Source: Streptomyces sp. NRRL B-3428 (GTDB taxonomy: Bacteria; Actinomycetota; Actinomycetes; Streptomycetales; Streptomycetaceae). From it: a DNA stretch of 64,000 nt. A program made the translations under genes and the position numbers. Below, piece after piece: positions 32,344 through 40,552 of this stretch (position 1 is its first letter; every line of letters starts with the position of its first letter). The notes under the pieces are model-generated. The model searched no databases, was not told the origin of the DNA, and saw only the letters and a list, made by a program, of their open reading frames with translations. The stretch lies in assembly GCA_000721375.1 (NCBI GenBank), contig JOGW01000008.1:310001-374000 (forward strand). The letters run 5' to 3'.

Positions 32344-33093
32344 ATGACGCAGAGCAGCGCCAACAGTGACGCCCGCCACCACACTGATGAGTTGCCGCCT
32401 CACGAGGTGGTTCTCAGGGAAACAAACTGGGGCGCGTCGGAAACAGCTTTCGGGTCCGGGGAGGACCTACCCGAGGTGCTGATGCGGTTGCTGGAGCCTG
32501 ACGCCAAAGTTCAGGTGACGGCCCTGCGGCAGCTTACTGAATTGGTCAACCATCAGAACTCGATCTACGAGGCCACTGCACCCACCGCTGCCTACGTGGC
32601 CGGCATCCTCAACCATCCAGCCGCGATGACCAGGCGCCCTTACCGCAATGTGCCCATGCGCGCGACGCTACTGAAATGGTTGCGCTCTGTAGTCGACGAC
32701 GCGTCCGACGACGTCATCGCACGCACGAAACAGTTCTTCCCGGACTTCCGCGTCGCCAATAGCCCCCTGGCCGCTCTGCGGGATATGCGCCCGATGCTCT
32801 ACCAAGCCGTCGTGCCCTTCCTCAACGACAGCCACGAGGATGTGTACGAGGCCGCTGCGACCACCGCGGTCATCTTGGCCGAACACCCGGCACTCGCCGA
32901 GAATCGCGGCCCCCTCACCGCGCACGCCCTCCGCCTCCTCGACACAAGCCACAACGTCGCCAGCCGACGCATCGCCTGGAGTGCGCTCGATACATGGGGC
33001 CACGACCTGTCCGACTTGGTTCCGCCCGAGGAGCCAGAGAACAACTGGGCTCTTCACAGCGACGATCGCGTCTGCCTCGAGCCGCCCTTCTAG
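32344..33093 (+). CDS. HEAT-like helical-repeat protein of unknown function
   Basis: 249 aa, predicted all-helical with repeated L-x-x-L and A-rich helices (AALRDMRPMLYQAVVPFLND, then EDVYEAAATTAVILAEHPAL), as in HEAT-repeat proteins. ATG 32344 lies 6 bases after TACCTT, with no Shine-Dalgarno, so possibly leaderless. In Streptomyces such proteins often lie near SUKH-type immunity genes, as here. Function not assignable. Confidence 0.75.
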   Translation: MTQSSANSDARHHTDELPPHEVVLRETNWGASETAFGSGEDLPEVLMRLLEPDAKVQVTALRQLTELVNHQNSIYEATAPTAAYVAGILNHPAAMTRRPYRNVPMRATLLKWLRSVVDDASDDVIARTKQFFPDFRVANSPLAALRDMRPMLYQAVVPFLNDSHEDVYEAAATTAVILAEHPALAENRGPLTAHALRLLDTSHNVASRRIAWSALDTWGHDLSDLVPPEEPENNWALHSDDRVCLEPPF

Positions 33094-33512
33094 GCAGACC
33101 ACAGCATGAAGGCGGCAGACCGTCGTGTCGCATGCGGGTCGACGTTGTAGCCAGCAGCCAGAACCGCAGTGCCATTCCCCAGGTCACGCCATGATCACCC
33201 GATAGCCCCAAGACGCCTTCCAAACACTCGGCCACACTCGTCGTCCCCCCTGCCGCCTCCTGCCGGCTCCGCTACAGCGCGTCGCTGCGAGTGAGAACCA
33301 ACTCGTCAGCGCGCAGCGTCCACGGGGAGCCAATCGAGGAGCCACGTCCAGCGACATCGCATGGAGTCCGATGGACCGCCCTGGTCAGTGGCCGGACAAG
33401 GGCCGGTGGTGGAGCGGGCTCCACCACCGCTTGGGGAGTCCTCTGTCTCGTTGCGGTACCTGTGCACTTGCGACCGTTGGCCTGAAGCACCCGGTTCAGG
33501 AAGGCGGACGAG
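33094..33512. other. Gene-free stretch, 419 bases
   Basis: Frames here are short or shift without protein-like composition. I see no conserved coding sequence, tRNA or clear hairpin. The promoter of the following transporter operon must lie in its right part. Confidence 0.5.
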
Positions 33513-34289
33513 ATGTTCAGGCGTCGTACGGCAGAGACGGTGGTGGCCCCATGCGTGGCGGCCCTAGAGCTGGACGGGGTGAGCCGTGAGTACCGCAAGG
33601 GGGTGTGGGCGCTCGACGAGGTCACCTTGCATGTGCCCGCCGGACGGCTGGTCGCCGTCATGGGCCGGTCCGGTTCGGGCAAGTCGACACTGCTGCAGTG
33701 TGCGGCGGGGCTCGACCGGCCGAACGCCGGGACCGTACGGATCGGGGGCACGGATCTGTCGGGCCTCGACGAGGCCGCACTGACCCGGGTGCGGCGCGAC
33801 CATGTGGGATTCGTCTTCCAGTCACTGAATCTGGTGCCCTCGTTGAGCGTCCTGGAGAACGCGGGACTGCCGCTGCTGCTGGCCGGCGAGGACCACGGCT
33901 GGAGTGAGCGCGCGCTGATGGCCCTGTCCTCGGTGGGTCTCGCCGATCGCGCCGAGGACTCTCCCGCCCGGCTCTCCGGCGGCCAGCAGCAGCGGGTCGC
34001 GATCGCGCGTGCGCTGGTCACCGAGCCCGCGGTGGTCTTCGCGGACGAGCCGACGGGCGCGCTGGATCCGGTGACGGCGGCGGAGGTGCTCGCACTGCTG
34101 CGCGACGCGGTGGACGACGGGGGCCGCACGGTCGTGATGGTGACGCACGATCCGGGGGCCGCGCAGTGGGCGGACGAGGCGGTGTTCCTGCACGAGGGAC
34201 GGCTCGCGGGGCGGATCGAACAGCCGGATACGGCTCAAGTGCGTGAGGCTCTGCGGGAGTTGGGGCACGCACCCCTGTGGCAGTCATGA
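33513..34289 (+). CDS. MacB/LolD-type ABC transporter ATP-binding protein
   Basis: 258 aa. Walker A GRSGSGKST (about 51-59), Q-loop FVFQSLNLVPSLSV typical of MacB/LolD/FtsE, signature LSGGQQQR, Walker B VVFADEPTGALD, switch His in THD. ATG 33513 with GGAAGG. The stop overlaps the permease start as ATGA. With the FtsX-type permease it forms a mechanotransmitting exporter rather than an importer, which could handle an antimicrobial peptide or lipid. Confidence 0.93.
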   Translation: MFRRRTAETVVAPCVAALELDGVSREYRKGVWALDEVTLHVPAGRLVAVMGRSGSGKSTLLQCAAGLDRPNAGTVRIGGTDLSGLDEAALTRVRRDHVGFVFQSLNLVPSLSVLENAGLPLLLAGEDHGWSERALMALSSVGLADRAEDSPARLSGGQQQRVAIARALVTEPAVVFADEPTGALDPVTAAEVLALLRDAVDDGGRTVVMVTHDPGAAQWADEAVFLHEGRLAGRIEQPDTAQVREALRELGHAPLWQS

Positions 34290-36805
34290 GCAGCGCTCAG
34301 GCCCTCCTCGCCGCTCGCGCCCGCCGGGTCCATCGCCGGGCCTGGACGGCCTTCGCGGCCGCCCTGGTACTCGCCTCGGCGCTGCTCGGCTCGTTCGCGC
34401 TCGCGATCACGTCGACGGCCCTCGGGCATGCGCGTGTGGAGCGGTACGCGGGGGCGCCCGTAGTGGTGGCGGGTGATCAGACCACCCGTTACACGGCGAA
34501 GCCGTGGGGTTCGGACGCCGAGACGGTGAGCGCGGTGCTCACCGAGCGGGTACGCCTGCCGAGTTCGACGCTCGACGTTCTGCGGAAGGTGGACGGGGTG
34601 CGGGCCGTGGTGCCGGACCTGTCCGTACCACTGAGGTCCACGGTCGACGGGCGGGAGTTCCACGGCCACCCTTGGGGTGCGGCCGAGTTGGGCCCGTACA
34701 AGCTCCTGAAGGGGCGCGCGCCCGCCGCAGCCGACGAGGTCGTCGTCTCCGCCGGCGAAGGCCGGTCGCCAGGCGAGCGGCTGCGTCTGCGCGGATACGG
34801 CGAGGCGCACACGTACGACGTCGTCGGTGTCACGGAGGGCGAGGGCGCCGCCTACTTCACGGACTCGCAGGCGCGCACGCTGGCGGGCCACCCGGGGTCC
34901 GTCGACGCCATCGGAGTGCTGCCCCGACCCGGCGTCAGCAGCGGCCAGTTGTACGAAGGGGTGCGTGCCGCCCTCGACGAGGCGGGCGCCCGCGATGTGA
35001 GCGCGCCGCACCGGGCGAAGGGCGATGCGCGGCCGCTGCGGGTTCTGACCGGGGACGGACGCGGTCTGGCCGAGCAGCTGGACGCTCCGGCCGCACGGAC
35101 CGGGGCACTCGAGCTCCTCGCCGCCATCTCCGCCACCGTGGCCATGATCGCCTTCCTCGTGATCTCCTCACTTACGGCCCAGGCCCTGCGCCAACGCTCC
35201 GGCGAACTCGCCCTGCTGCGGGCCGTGGGCGCCTCGCCCCGCCAGCTGCGGGCGGCGGTCGGGCGCGAGGTGCTGCGCGTCTCCGTACGTCCCGCGCTGA
35301 TCGGCGCACTCGTCTCCGTACCGGCCTTCCTCGGTCTGCTCCATCTCCTTCGCTCCGGCGGCGCACTGCCCGCCGGCCTCGAACTTCCCACTCCTGCCTG
35401 GCTGTTCACCGCACCTTTGGTGACGGCCGGCCTCACGATCGGCGTGGCACGGCTTTCCGCGCTGTTCGGGTGTGCCCGCGCCGCGCGGATCCGGCCGGCC
35501 CTCGCCCTCGGCGAGGCGCACGGCGCCGCGACGGACAGCGGGCAGGGACGCCGTATCGCCGGGCTCGTACTCCTTGGTCTCGGCGCAAGCTCGGCAGGGG
35601 TCTCCGTGACGCAGAGCGGCGCCACCGCGGCAACGGCGGCGAGTACGGCGGCGCTCACGATGGTCATCGGCTGTGCGGTGCTCGGACCGTGGCTCGCGCG
35701 CGGCGCGCTGGCGGTGCTCGGTCCTGTGCTGCGGCGACGCGGACCCCAAGGCAAGCTCGCCGCCGCCGAATTGACCGCGAACATGCCCCGCTTCGGCGCG
35801 GCGATTACCCCGATCGTGCTGGTGACGGCCTTCGTGGTCGTACAGCTCGGCGCGGGTGCCACGATGCGGCACACCGGCGAGCGGCAGGCCACGGCGGCCC
35901 TGCACGCCGACCTGAAGGTGACGGGCGGCGGATCTCTCGACGCGATCCGCCGCACGCCGGGTGTCAGGGCAGCGACTCGGATCGTCCGCAGCACCGTGGT
36001 CGTGGCCGGCAAGGAGGCGGGCTCGCCCGAGCTCGACCGGCTCCCGGTGCTCGGAGTCACCCGCGAGGGCCTGACCCACACGCTCGACCCGAGGACCGTC
36101 AAGGGCTCACTGGACGATCTGCGCCCGGGCACCGTCTCGGTCGGCAGCGACCGCGCCCGGGCCCAGGGCCTGCACGTCGGCTCGCAGGTGCAGGTGCGCT
36201 TCGGTGACGGCGTGGAGCGCACGCTCGGCGTGGCGGCCGTCCACGAACGGGGTCTGGCCCTGGGCGAGTTGCTGTTCTCGTACGCGGAGCTGGCCCGCCA
36301 CGTGTCCTCCCCCGACGCCGTGGACGTGCTCGTGGCGACGGATCCCGGTGCGGACATCGCGGCGGTACGTGCCCGGCTGAGCCAGGCCGTCGGCAGCGAG
36401 GTGACCGAGACCCGGCCGCTCCATCTCACCCTCCCCGACCATGCGTTGAACGACCGGCTGAGCGGGATCGCCGTGGCGGCGATCGGCGGCTTCACGATGA
36501 TCGCCGTGCTCAGCACCCTCAGCTTGATCGGCGTGGGCCGCCGCCCCGGCCTGCGCCTGCTGCGCAGGGTCGGAGCCGGACGGGACCAGGTGCGCGGGAT
36601 GCTCCGCACCGAGGCCGCCGTCGTGACCCTGACGGGCCTGACCGTGGGGACGGCCGTGGCTGCGGTGCCGCTGCTCGCGTTCAGCTTCGCAACGTCCCGT
36701 ACGCTCCCGCATCTCCCCCTCGCCCAGGCCGCGTTGATCACCGCGGCCGTTTCCGCGACCGCTTGCGCGGGCACCCTTCTGCCGACCCGCTCGGCCTCAC
36801 GGTGA
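34286..36805 (+). CDS. FtsX/MacB-type ABC transporter permease
   Basis: 839 aa: an N-terminal membrane helix (about 20-45), a large extracytoplasmic region, three-helix FtsX core (LLAAISATVAMIAFLVIS, RQRSGELALLRAVGASPRQL near 305-325), further helices, a second extracytoplasmic region and a C-terminal FtsX core (near 720-835). This duplicated layout is the usual large Streptomyces permease. ATG 34286 overlaps the ATPase stop. No adjacent two-component pair, which often accompanies such exporters, is in the immediate operon. Confidence 0.93.
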   Translation: MSSAQALLAARARRVHRRAWTAFAAALVLASALLGSFALAITSTALGHARVERYAGAPVVVAGDQTTRYTAKPWGSDAETVSAVLTERVRLPSSTLDVLRKVDGVRAVVPDLSVPLRSTVDGREFHGHPWGAAELGPYKLLKGRAPAAADEVVVSAGEGRSPGERLRLRGYGEAHTYDVVGVTEGEGAAYFTDSQARTLAGHPGSVDAIGVLPRPGVSSGQLYEGVRAALDEAGARDVSAPHRAKGDARPLRVLTGDGRGLAEQLDAPAARTGALELLAAISATVAMIAFLVISSLTAQALRQRSGELALLRAVGASPRQLRAAVGREVLRVSVRPALIGALVSVPAFLGLLHLLRSGGALPAGLELPTPAWLFTAPLVTAGLTIGVARLSALFGCARAARIRPALALGEAHGAATDSGQGRRIAGLVLLGLGASSAGVSVTQSGATAATAASTAALTMVIGCAVLGPWLARGALAVLGPVLRRRGPQGKLAAAELTANMPRFGAAITPIVLVTAFVVVQLGAGATMRHTGERQATAALHADLKVTGGGSLDAIRRTPGVRAATRIVRSTVVVAGKEAGSPELDRLPVLGVTREGLTHTLDPRTVKGSLDDLRPGTVSVGSDRARAQGLHVGSQVQVRFGDGVERTLGVAAVHERGLALGELLFSYAELARHVSSPDAVDVLVATDPGADIAAVRARLSQAVGSEVTETRPLHLTLPDHALNDRLSGIAVAAIGGFTMIAVLSTLSLIGVGRRPGLRLLRRVGAGRDQVRGMLRTEAAVVTLTGLTVGTAVAAVPLLAFSFATSRTLPHLPLAQAALITAAVSATACAGTLLPTRSASR

Positions 36806-36845
36806 CCAGTCGGTGAACTTCGAGTCGGTTGCCGGTCGCGGCCTC

Positions 36846-37661
36846 TCAGGGGGTGCACACCGCAAGCGCCGGGGTGTCGCGGGTGCGGATGCCGGGCAGC
36901 CAGGCGCGACCCGATGCGGCGCTTTCGAGACGGACTCTGTACCAGCGAGTGCTCTTGGCCCCGATCTCGTCGACGACCTCGTCCCCGTCGTACAGGACAC
37001 AGTCGGCCTTCAGCACGTCGCCGTGCCACACCCGTTGGCCCACCACGTTACGGGCGTCGTAGTTGCGCCGTGGATCGACCGCGAGGCCGATACTGCAGCC
37101 CGGAGCCCTGTCGGTGCGTTTGCTGCAGCGCTCGTCGATGTTGAAGACCCGCACAGGGGTGGTGGGCCCGATGCCTTCTCCCGGACTGCCCGCCTGTCCG
37201 GAAGCGTCCGGCCGGTCGCCGCGCAGCACGACGAGCACGACGACACCGGTCGCCGTCAGGCCGGCGGCCGTCGCGAGCGTGATCCTGCGGCGGTGCGAGC
37301 GGCGTGATGGTTCGCGTGGTCGTCCCCGTCGGCCCGAGGGCGCCGCGGGTGGCATCGTGACCGGGTCGTCATCGTCGGCTGCGGCCGTCGGCACCGGGCC
37401 GGGAGTGGTCGATGACCGCGCGGTATCGGCGAGTGCCCAGTGCCGATGCAGGTCCCGCAGTTCCTCGCCGCTCGCACCACAGGCCTTGGCGAGTGCGTGG
37501 GCAACGCCGTAGCCGGTGGGAACCTTGGCTCCGGAGCAGTAGCGATGAAGGCTTGAGCTGCTGATGCCGGTCCGCCTCGCCAGCTCTTCGAAGCTGATAC
37601 CGGCACGCTCTTTGAGCACCCGGAGCTGGGCGGCGAACCGTTCGGCTTCCTCGGATTGCAC
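36846..37661 (-). CDS. Membrane-anchored XRE-domain protein with extracytoplasmic C-terminus
   Basis: 271 aa. XRE HTH at about 15-65 (ISFEELARRTGISSSSLHRY). A Ser/Pro/Arg-rich linker follows, then one membrane helix (about 130-150, LATAAGLTATGVVVLVVL) and an outside domain with Cys pairs (ERCSKRTDRAPGCSIGLAVD) that looks SH3-like. The topology suggests a signal-sensing membrane regulator. GTG 37661 (with GAGG upstream) is preferred; an in-frame GTG at 37676 is possible. Divergent from a secreted protein gene at 37872. Confidence 0.83.
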   Translation of the reverse strand: MQSEEAERFAAQLRVLKERAGISFEELARRTGISSSSLHRYCSGAKVPTGYGVAHALAKACGASGEELRDLHRHWALADTARSSTTPGPVPTAAADDDDPVTMPPAAPSGRRGRPREPSRRSHRRRITLATAAGLTATGVVVLVVLRGDRPDASGQAGSPGEGIGPTTPVRVFNIDERCSKRTDRAPGCSIGLAVDPRRNYDARNVVGQRVWHGDVLKADCVLYDGDEVVDEIGAKSTRWYRVRLESAASGRAWLPGIRTRDTPALAVCTP

Positions 37662-37871
37662 AACGTGACCTCGCACGCTCCCACGACCTGCGCGTCAAGC
37701 CGCTTCCCGGCATCCCACCCGCATCCCAGCGGGCCAGCAGGACCGCAGGTCGCAGCCACAGACTCAGCCCACCGTCCCATCTCGCCGCGCTCGCTTGCAA
37801 GGCCGCCCGGCGGCTCGCGAGCGTTGGTGGCGGAACAAGGAACAGCACCATCACGGGGAAGGAACCAGAAG

Positions 37872-38309
37872 ATGCGACACAGTCACACATTCGCCGGACT
37901 CGCCGTCGCGGCGGTCGGCGTCATGGCGTTCGCGGGGCCGGCAACCGCACAGATGTCAGCGGAGCCCGGTGAGGCCGACGCTCTCGCGTGCGGCAGGGGG
38001 AAGGTGTTCCTCGATGGAATCCGGGCGCTCGACGTGCTCGAAGAAGGCCGGCGGGACGAGGTCTACATCCGGAACCAGAACGGCGTGAAGATCTGGCCGC
38101 GGACCGCCGCCTACGTGTCCATGGCCGAGGGCCAGCGGGTCGAGGTCGACAAGTGTGTCCCGGTCGGCACCACGCTCAGGCTCTGGGACGACGACGGACC
38201 CCTCAACCCCGATGACTTCATGGGCATCACCAGGGTCCTCAGCGAGTCGACCGCCAACAAGCTCTTCGACAACGGCTCGAGCCTCTACCGGCTCGGGATG
38301 GTCGCCTGA
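37872..38309 (+). CDS. Secreted protein of unknown function, C2-like
   Basis: 145 aa with a signal peptide (MRHSHTFAGLAVAAVGVMAF, cleavage after ATA near 26). The mature part has DEVYIRNQNGVKIWP, VDKCVPVGTTLRLWDDDG and PDDFMGITRVL, a pattern seen in secreted C2-like beta-sandwich domains of actinomycetes. AAGGA precedes ATG 37872. It is divergent from the membrane-anchored XRE protein, and the two may form a sensing pair. Terminated by the hairpin at 38316. Confidence 0.82.
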   Translation: MRHSHTFAGLAVAAVGVMAFAGPATAQMSAEPGEADALACGRGKVFLDGIRALDVLEEGRRDEVYIRNQNGVKIWPRTAAYVSMAEGQRVEVDKCVPVGTTLRLWDDDGPLNPDDFMGITRVLSESTANKLFDNGSSLYRLGMVA

Positions 38310-38315
38310 CCTGCG

Positions 38316-38347
38316 TCTCCGGAGGTCCCGATAGGGACCTCCGGAGA
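38316..38347. terminator. Strong bidirectional hairpin terminator
   Basis: TCTCCGGAGGTCCC (38316-38329) pairs perfectly over 14 bases with 38334-38347 around GATA. It lies between the convergent secreted-protein and aldo/keto reductase genes. Confidence 0.88.
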
Positions 38348-38361
38348 TCCGTCCTGAACAC

Positions 38362-39348
38362 TCAGTGAGCCGCGTCGAGCCGGGCCCGCTGCTCCGCGCT
38401 GAGCTCCAGGTCCACCGCGGCCAGGTTCTCCTCCAGCTGCTCCAGCGAGGACGCTCCCGCGAGCGGAACCGTCGGGATGTCGCTGTCGATCAGCCAGGAG
38501 AGCACGACCTGGTTCACCGTCGCGCCGGTCTCCTTCGCCACCTCGTCGAGCACGGCACGGCGCTTGGTGGTGCCGGAGTGCTCCAGCGGGTAGTCGAGGG
38601 GCTTGTCGGCGCGGGTGTAGGCGCCGGCGAGCAGCGGGCTGTAGGCGACGAGGGTGAGTTCCCTGTGATCGCGCACATAGCTCTGCAGCTCGCCGGTGAA
38701 GACGCCGATGTCGCCGTCCTGCGAGAGCTGGCCGGGGATGTCGGCGCGGCGGCGCAGATACGTGTGGTGGTACTGCAGCACCTCGTAGCCGGGCAGACCG
38801 GCTGCGGCCGCGATGGCGCGGGCCCGCTCGACCTTCCACGCCCAGTGGTTGCTGACACCGAGCATGCCGACGGCGCCCTCCTCGACGAGCGCGGCGAAGC
38901 CCTCGACGGTCTCCTGCAGCGGGGTCTTCGGGTCCTCGATGTGCGCGTAGAGCAGATCGAGCTTCTCCATCCCGAGCCGCTCCCGGCTCCCCTCCGCTGC
39001 CTCGCGGATCGCCTTGGCGCTCAGCCCTTCGGGGTTGTCGGTGTAACTGGTGCCGGGGGCCAGCGGCCGGGCACCGAGCTTGGTGGCGATGACGACCTCG
39101 TCGCCGATCCCGCGGCTGCGCCGCCAGTTGCCGATGACGGTCTCGCTGTCGCCGCCCTGGCCGCCGTTGAACCAGAACGCGTAGTTGTTGGAGGTGTCGA
39201 TGAAGTTGCCGCCGGCCTCGACGAACCGGTCGAGGATCGCGAAGGCGGTCGTCTCGTCGGTCCGGGTGCCGAACAGCATGGCCCCGAGGCTGAGCACGCT
39301 GACCTCGCGGCGGGTGGCGGGGTTGCTGCCGAGGGTGCGGTAACGCAT
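38362..39348 (-). CDS. Aldo/keto reductase (YajO/AKR11-like)
   Basis: 328 aa. NFIDTSNNYAFW carries Asp51 and Tyr56; EVVIATKLG has the catalytic Lys and LLYAHIED the catalytic His. The C-terminal cofactor segment is VPLAGASSLEQLEENLAAV. Longer than the AKR at 21265 and of a different subfamily. ATG 39348 with GGGAGGAC. Stands alone between a terminator and the divergent zinc-ribbon gene. Confidence 0.94.
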   Translation of the reverse strand: MRYRTLGSNPATRREVSVLSLGAMLFGTRTDETTAFAILDRFVEAGGNFIDTSNNYAFWFNGGQGGDSETVIGNWRRSRGIGDEVVIATKLGARPLAPGTSYTDNPEGLSAKAIREAAEGSRERLGMEKLDLLYAHIEDPKTPLQETVEGFAALVEEGAVGMLGVSNHWAWKVERARAIAAAAGLPGYEVLQYHHTYLRRRADIPGQLSQDGDIGVFTGELQSYVRDHRELTLVAYSPLLAGAYTRADKPLDYPLEHSGTTKRRAVLDEVAKETGATVNQVVLSWLIDSDIPTVPLAGASSLEQLEENLAAVDLELSAEQRARLDAAH

Positions 39349-39468
39349 GGGTGTCCTCCCTGGTGGACCGCGGTGTGCGGGCCATCTGCGAAGAAGTCTG
39401 CTTGTTGAAGTGCACGCGAAGGCAAGGACTTTGTCGCGTGGACCCGCGCCTCGGCTAACGTCGGGAGA

Positions 39469-39984
39469 GTGCAGGATGCCTTCCAGTCGCTCACATACGC
39501 GGAAGCGTGCCAGGACTGCGGTGCTCGGACCGAGTGCCGTGGCGTACAGGCGTTGACCGCGGGCCGTCTGCGGTGGGACGTCGAGTCGCTGTGCCCCGGC
39601 TGCGGGGCCGAGTTCGCTGCCTGCGACGGTGAGATCCCGCCCGAACGCCGCGAGCAGATGCTCGCTGTGCACGGTCCGCGGGCGCTTCGGACGACCGAGG
39701 AAACGGCGGACCGGATCGCGATCATGCGAGTGCTGCGTGGCGAGTTCGGCCTGCACGTCTCGGAGGCCAAAGAGGCAGCGCGCATGGTCCTCAACGGCCA
39801 GTACACAGGCACGCTGCCCGAGATGGAGCTGCTGGCCGGGAGGCTGCGGGAGCGTGGGGTCGGCGTGACCGTCGTCAGCACCGAGTGCACCGAGTGCACC
39901 TCGAACTCTACCCGTTCAGATAAGCCAGCACCGCCCGCACCCGCCGATGCCCGCCCTCCGTGGGCGGAAGCTCCAGCTTGGTGA
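39469..39984 (+). CDS. Zinc-ribbon protein with a ribosomal L7/L12-like C-terminal region
   Basis: 171 aa. Cys pairs CQDCGARTEC and LCPGCGAEF give a zinc ribbon in the first 60 residues. Residues about 85-135 (RIAIMRVLRGEFGLHVSEAK, then EAARMVLNG) match the L7/L12 C-terminal pattern of a helix followed by L-x-EAK. The last 25 residues are Pro/Ala-rich and overlap the convergent response-regulator gene by 77 bases. TAACGT at 39456-39461 lies 7 bases before the GTG, suggesting a leaderless mRNA. Function unknown; a translation-related role is a guess from the similarity. Confidence 0.78.
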   Translation: MQDAFQSLTYAEACQDCGARTECRGVQALTAGRLRWDVESLCPGCGAEFAACDGEIPPERREQMLAVHGPRALRTTEETADRIAIMRVLRGEFGLHVSEAKEAARMVLNGQYTGTLPEMELLAGRLRERGVGVTVVSTECTECTSNSTRSDKPAPPAPADARPPWAEAPAW

Positions 39985-40552
39985 AGACGTTGCCGATGTG
40001 CTTGTGGACCGATCGCTCCGTGATGACCAACGACTTGGCGATCGTGGCGTTGTCGTGGCCCTCGGCCATGAGCTGCAGAACCTCGCGCTCGCGCGCGGTG
40101 AGTGAATCGAGGGGCGAGTCCTGACGGCGGCGCGAGAGGAGTTCCGTGACGACCTCGGGGTCCAGAGCCGTACCGCCCGAAGCCACCCGCTCCAGCGCGT
40201 CGAGGAACTCGTCCACCCGGCCCACCCGGTCCTTGAGCAGGTAACCGACGCCCCGCGCCCCGCCCCCCAACAGTTCGGTCGCGTACGTCTCCTCGACGTA
40301 TTGAGACAACACGAGGACCGGGAGGTCAGGGAGCGACGAGCGCGCCGCGAGCGCCGCCCGCAGCCCCTCGTCGCGGAAGCCGGGCGGCATCCGTACGTCC
40401 AACACCGCCACATCCGGCCGGTGTTCGAGCAGCAGCGGCAGGACCTCGGGGCCGGTGGAGGCGACGCCCGCGACCTCGTGCCCCGCCGACCGCAGAAGCA
40501 GCACGAGCCCCTCCCGCAGCAGGACGTTGTCCTCGGCAATCACCACGCGCAC
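39908..40552 (-). CDS. NarL/LuxR-family two-component response regulator
   Basis: 214 aa. Receiver domain with Asp pair near E7-D8, phospho-acceptor D52 (VAVLDVRMP), and Lys in LLKDR. LuxR HTH (LTAREREVLQLMAEGHDNAT, then IAKSLVITERSVHKHIGNVF). The GTG start overlaps the kinase gene by 13 bases. It forms an operon with the kinase and a small membrane protein and is divergent from narG, so nitrate reductase is a candidate target. Confidence 0.94.
   Translation of the reverse strand: MRVVIAEDNVLLREGLVLLLRSAGHEVAGVASTGPEVLPLLLEHRPDVAVLDVRMPPGFRDEGLRAALAARSSLPDLPVLVLSQYVEETYATELLGGGARGVGYLLKDRVGRVDEFLDALERVASGGTALDPEVVTELLSRRRQDSPLDSLTAREREVLQLMAEGHDNATIAKSLVITERSVHKHIGNVFTKLELPPTEGGHRRVRAVLAYLNG

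Noticed and set aside
33272..34129. Minus-strand Ser/Arg-rich frame over the ABC ATPase
   Set aside because: Composition of an antisense shadow; the plus strand has all ABC motifs.
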